A stretch of DNA of 64,000 nt from DAHUYF01 sp035553515 (GTDB lineage: Bacteria > Pseudomonadota > Alphaproteobacteria > ATCC43930 > CGMCC-115725): assembly GCA_035553515.1 (NCBI GenBank), contig DATNDG010000098.1, forward strand, positions 15,280 through 79,279, read 5' to 3'. The position numbers and the translations under genes are program-made. The notes under the pieces are model-generated. The model had not been told where the DNA came from. It saw nothing but the letters and a program-made list of their open reading frames with translations, and made no database searches. Shown here piece after piece: positions 60,576-64,000 of this stretch (position 1 is its first letter; the number at the start of each line of letters is the position of its first letter).

Positions 60576-62004
60576 CCGCCATGCGGGGCGCCAGCGGGGC
60601 AAGCCATTCTCGCTCGCCGCGCGGCTCATCGTCTGGTTCGTCGCCTCGGCCTTCGCGCTCGTCCTCATCGTCTCCGGCAGCCTCTACTGGGCGCTGGCGA
60701 GCGGCTTGGCGCAGGTCGAGGACGAGACGCTGCTCGACAAAGTGCATGTGGTGACCTCGCTGCTCACGGCGCCGCATCCGGACGCGGCGGTGATCACCCA
60801 GGAGATCGGCGAGGATGCCGACGCGCCCCGGCGCACCTATGTGCGCCTGCTCTCGGCATCGGGCGCGACGCTGCAGGAGACGCCCGGCATGGCGGCGGAG
60901 CTGCCCGCCCAGCGTTTCCCGCGGGTCTCGCACCAGAACGTCTCGCTCCACGGGGTGAACGGCCGGCCGTTTCGCACGCTGACGCGGGCGCTGCCGCCCG
61001 GCGTTGCGCGCGCGAGCAACATCATCGAAGTGGCGACCGATGTCTCTGCCGACGAGCACCTGCTTGCCCGCTATCGCCTCGATCTCGGGGTGGTTCTCGG
61101 CATCGCGCTCATCGCTTGCGCCGGCGCCGGCTACCAGATCGTGCAGGCGGGGCTGCGCCCGGTGCGGCGGATGGGGCGGGCAGCCGAGGAGATCGGCGCC
61201 AGCACGCTCGACAAGCGGCTGGAGGTGGCGGGGCTTCCCGCCGAGCTCAGGACGCTCGCGGTCACCTTCAACGCCATGCTCGAGCGGCTGCAGCAATCGT
61301 TCTCGCGGCTTCGGCAATTCTCGGACGACATCGCGCATGAGCTGCGCACGCCGCTCAACCGCCTGCTGATCTCGAGCGAAGTGGCCCTGAGCCAGGCGAA
61401 AACCCTGGCCGAGTGCCGCGAGGCGCTCGCCGCCAATATCGACGCCGGCGCAAGGCTGTCGCAGATGGTCCAGAGCCTGCTCTTTCTCGCACGCTCGGAG
61501 CATCCGGCCGCGCCGATCACCCGCGAGAGGATCGAGCTCGACCGGGAGCTTGCGGCGATCGAGGAGTTCTACGAGCCGCTGGCGAGCGAAGCGGGGGTGC
61601 GGCTCTCCGTCGCCTGCGCCGAAGGGCTCGCTGCGGAGCTCGACCGGTCGCTTCTGCAGCGCGCGATCGGCAATCTCGTCGCCAACGCCATCGAGCACAC
61701 GCCGCGTGACGGCGCCATTCGCATTGCGGCGCGCGATATGGGCCGCTCGCTCGCGATCGAAGTGGCCGATACCGGCTGCGGCATCCCCGCCGACCACCTG
61801 CCGCATGTCTTCGATCGCTTCTATCGCGCCGATCGGACGCGCGGCTCAAAGAGCGGCAATCTCGGGCTGGGCCTCGCCATCGTCAAAGGCATCGCCGCGC
61901 TCCACGGCGGGTCGGTGGCGATCGAAAGCGCCGCCGGCGCCGGAACGGCGATCACGCTCCATCTGCCGAAGCAGGGCGCGGCTCCGGCGCAGGCTTCTGC
62001 CTGA
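60562..62004 (+). CDS. CusS-like heavy-metal sensor histidine kinase
   Basis: The 480-residue kinase has two membrane helices around a periplasmic sensor domain, a HAMP domain (AGLRPVRRMGRAAEEIGASTLDKRL), a HisKA domain with His259 in FSDDIAHELRTPLNRLL and a HATPase domain (GNLVANAIEHTPRDGAI; DTGCGIPADHLPHVFDRFYR; GNLGLGLAIVKGIAALHGG). This is the CusS/CopS-like class. It starts at ATG 60562 overlapping the regulator gene by 14 bases. Confidence 0.92.
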   Translation: MSSADRHAGRQRGKPFSLAARLIVWFVASAFALVLIVSGSLYWALASGLAQVEDETLLDKVHVVTSLLTAPHPDAAVITQEIGEDADAPRRTYVRLLSASGATLQETPGMAAELPAQRFPRVSHQNVSLHGVNGRPFRTLTRALPPGVARASNIIEVATDVSADEHLLARYRLDLGVVLGIALIACAGAGYQIVQAGLRPVRRMGRAAEEIGASTLDKRLEVAGLPAELRTLAVTFNAMLERLQQSFSRLRQFSDDIAHELRTPLNRLLISSEVALSQAKTLAECREALAANIDAGARLSQMVQSLLFLARSEHPAAPITRERIELDRELAAIEEFYEPLASEAGVRLSVACAEGLAAELDRSLLQRAIGNLVANAIEHTPRDGAIRIAARDMGRSLAIEVADTGCGIPADHLPHVFDRFYRADRTRGSKSGNLGLGLAIVKGIAALHGGSVAIESAAGAGTAITLHLPKQGAAPAQASA

Positions 62005-62037
62005 GCCGGCTATGACGCGCGGAATTGCGACGCGATC

Positions 62038-62709
62038 ATGATGTCCTTTCTCTCGCAGGGCGACGTGCCGCATTTCCTCCACGCCTATGGCTATTGGGCG
62101 GTGGGCGGGGTCGTGGCGCTCGAGAGCATCGGGCTGCCGCTGCCCGGCGAGACGACCCTCATCGCCGCCGCCATCATTGCCGGCACCAGCCACGAGCTCG
62201 ACATCGCGCTCGTCATTGCCGCGGCGGCGGTGGGCGGCATTGTCGGCGACAATGTCGGCTTCTGGATCGGCCGCGGGCTCGGCTACTGGCTCCTGCGACG
62301 CTACGGCGGTTACGTCCGCGTGACTGAGGCGCGGATCAAGCTCGGGCAGTACCTCTTCCTGCGCTATGGCGGCGCCGTCGTCTTCTTCGGCCGTTTCGTC
62401 GCCGTGCTGCGCGCGCTGGCCGCGTTCCTTGCCGGCGCCAATTGCATGAGCTGGGGGCGCTTCCTGTTCTTCAACGCCGCCGGCGCGCTCGCCTGGGCCG
62501 GCGCCTACGGCACGGGCGCCTATTACCTCGGCAAAGGGATCAGCGGGCTCGCGGCGCCGGTCGGCATCGGCATCGGCGTCTGCGCCATCGCGGCGCTCGC
62601 GTTTGCCGGCGTCATGGTTCACCGCCATGAAGCGGCGCTCGAAAGCAAGGCGGAGCAGGCGCTTCCCGGCCCGCTGCGGCGCCATCACGCGGCCCGTCCG
62701 CCGAAGTGA
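62038..62709 (+). CDS. DedA-family membrane protein
   Basis: The 223-residue protein has the DedA (SNARE-associated/VTT) pattern: HAYGYWAVGGVVALESIGLPLPGETTLIAAA at the N-terminus, VGDNVGFWIGRGLGYWLLRRYG, and the conserved FFGRFVAVLRALAAFLAG with Arg residues. These inner-membrane proteins are lipid flippase-like. It lies 33 bases after the sensor kinase in the same direction. Confidence 0.92.
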   Translation: MMSFLSQGDVPHFLHAYGYWAVGGVVALESIGLPLPGETTLIAAAIIAGTSHELDIALVIAAAAVGGIVGDNVGFWIGRGLGYWLLRRYGGYVRVTEARIKLGQYLFLRYGGAVVFFGRFVAVLRALAAFLAGANCMSWGRFLFFNAAGALAWAGAYGTGAYYLGKGISGLAAPVGIGIGVCAIAALAFAGVMVHRHEAALESKAEQALPGPLRRHHAARPPK

Positions 62710-62734
62710 AGGGCGCTGCCTAAGAGCGCAGGGC

Positions 62735-63883
62735 TCAGTGGCGCGCGGGTACCAGGAGGCTCGGGTCGAGCTCGGCCAGCGAGCGGACGCCGAGGAGGCC
62801 GAGATCGCTGTCGATCTCGTTGCGCAGAATGTCGAGACTGCGCTTGGCGCCTTCCCGCCCGCCGGCCGCGACGCCATAGAGCACCGCGCGGCCGGCGAAG
62901 ACCGCATCGGCGCCGAGCGCGATGGCCTTGATCACATCGGTGCCGCGCCGGATGCCGCCATCGACGATGAGGGCGATGCGGTCGCCGACCGCCTGGCGCG
63001 CCGCCGGCAGCAGCTCGACCGGCGCCACCGTCCAGTCGAGCTGGCGACCGCCATGGTTCGAGATCGCCACCGCATCGGCGCCGATCTCCGCCGCGCGCAC
63101 CACATCGGCGACGTCGAGCAGCCCCTTGACGATGAGCTTGCGCGGCCAGCGCTCGCGGATGCGCGCGATAGTGTCCCAGCTGAGCGCCTTGTCCATCTGG
63201 GAGCGGATCCAGTGGGCGCTCTCGAAGAGGCCGTGCTTGCCCTTGGGCACGAAGTCGAGGACGTTCTCGAAGCGCGGCATGCCGTGCGTCAGGATGCCTT
63301 CGCTCAGCCAGCGTGGGTGGCGCAGCGCGTCGAAGCGCGTGCCCCAGCTCAGCGAGGTCGGACCCGCGGTGTGGCGCTCGTACCATTCGCGATTGCCGAA
63401 GATCTGCGCATCGACGGTGACAATGAGCGCCTCGCAGCCGGCGTCGCGGGCGCGATCGATAAGGGTATTGCGGATCTCGGCCGGGCCGAAGACATAGAGC
63501 TGCCACCAGTAGCGCAAGCCGGGTACGCGCGCGACCTGCTCCATGCGATCGTTCGACATGGTGCTCTGCGCAAAGGGCACCCCGGCCTCGGCCGCCGCCT
63601 CGGCGAGGCGCAGATCGGCATGCGGCCAGAAGACGGCGTTCAATCCGGTCGGCGCCACCGCGACCGGCATCGTCATCGGCCGGCCGAAGAGACTGCGCGA
63701 GATGTCGCGCCGATCGACATCGACGAGCGAGCGGTGCGTGAGGCGCCACTCGGCCCAAACCGCAATGTTGCGCGCGATCGCGGCTTCGTCCTCGGCGCCG
63801 CCTTCGAGATATTCGAGCGCGAAATCCGGCATCCGGCGATGCGCCATCGCCCGCAAATCCTCGACCGTGACCGCGCGCGACAC
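62735..63883 (-). CDS. FMN-dependent alpha-hydroxy-acid oxidase (LldD family)
   Basis: The 382-residue reading has FMN-binding TIM-barrel features of L-lactate dehydrogenase/glycolate oxidase family: DFALEYLEGGAEDEAAIARN, WQLYVFGPAEIRNTLIDRA, LIVKGLLDVADVVRAAEIGADAVAISNHGGRQLDWT with the catalytic His, and IALIVDGGIRRGTDVIKAIALGADAVFAGR (seen in parts). GTG 63883 gives the usual VEDLRAMAHRR-type N-terminus. The frame stays open to the window edge, so a longer form cannot be excluded. Confidence 0.88.
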   Translation of the reverse strand: MSRAVTVEDLRAMAHRRMPDFALEYLEGGAEDEAAIARNIAVWAEWRLTHRSLVDVDRRDISRSLFGRPMTMPVAVAPTGLNAVFWPHADLRLAEAAAEAGVPFAQSTMSNDRMEQVARVPGLRYWWQLYVFGPAEIRNTLIDRARDAGCEALIVTVDAQIFGNREWYERHTAGPTSLSWGTRFDALRHPRWLSEGILTHGMPRFENVLDFVPKGKHGLFESAHWIRSQMDKALSWDTIARIRERWPRKLIVKGLLDVADVVRAAEIGADAVAISNHGGRQLDWTVAPVELLPAARQAVGDRIALIVDGGIRRGTDVIKAIALGADAVFAGRAVLYGVAAGGREGAKRSLDILRNEIDSDLGLLGVRSLAELDPSLLVPARH

Positions 63884-64000
63884 GTCGCCATGGCGGTGGA
63901 AGCGCCGCCGGGGGCTCGCCCGGAGCACGGCGGGCGAGGCTCCGGCGAGCGTCTTGTCGGCGAGCGCCGGCGCGCGCCGGCTGCCGGCGAAAGCCAAGGC

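Overview
The window is GC-rich chromosomal DNA with tightly packed genes and the codon bias of an alphaproteobacterium. Supporting signs are the pdxH/J-domain and fabI/aroC neighbourhoods, entericidin-, YXWGXW- and DUF2934-type small proteins, abundant two-component kinases, and GTG/TTG starts with ATGA overlaps. A soil or plant-associated Rhodospirillales/Hyphomicrobiales-like organism is a reasonable guess, but no rRNA is present to confirm it.

Layout. 1-8384: end of a ribose-type sugar ABC transporter (ATPase fragment, two permeases), a PagL-like lipid A deacylase, a luciferase-like oxidoreductase, a class III aminotransferase, an alpha/beta hydrolase with a small partner, and a LivK-type binding protein. 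8385-12834: a two-gene DNA repair module (LigD-type polymerase domain and a stand-alone ATP-dependent ligase), then a phage-type S24/HTH repressor with related palindromic operators on both sides and three unknown genes. 13463-26001: housekeeping genes (YihY, J-domain protein, PdxH, cation efflux, SDR, ACT regulator, SppA, AroC, FabI). 26002-36366: a parS-like site with a 19-bp-period palindrome array, small lipoproteins, two histidine kinases, an orphan receiver and a degenerate EAL protein.

36367-47519 is the most interesting part. It is a quorum-sensing-linked non-ribosomal peptide locus. A lux-box-like site precedes an acyl-homoserine-lactone synthase whose reading frame runs without a stop into an MbtH-like protein. 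Next come a 2528-residue NRPS (C-A-T-C-A-T-reductase), a GT1 glycosyltransferase and a LuxR-family receptor. The likely logic is that AHL made by the LuxI part activates LuxR, LuxR activates the operon, the MbtH part supports the adenylation domains, and the reductase releases an aldehyde or alcohol that may be glycosylated.

47542-51159 holds a Kdo-hydroxylase-like dioxygenase, a radical SAM protein and an LpxL/HtrB-type acyltransferase, which suggests envelope lipid modification. 51340-64000 holds small secreted proteins, a hybrid kinase, a GST, a carbonic anhydrase, a Crp/Fnr regulator, receivers, a DMT transporter with a histidine-rich tail divergent from a CusRS-like two-component system, a DedA protein and an alpha-hydroxy-acid oxidase cut near the window edge. 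I saw no tRNA, rRNA, CRISPR array or insertion sequence.
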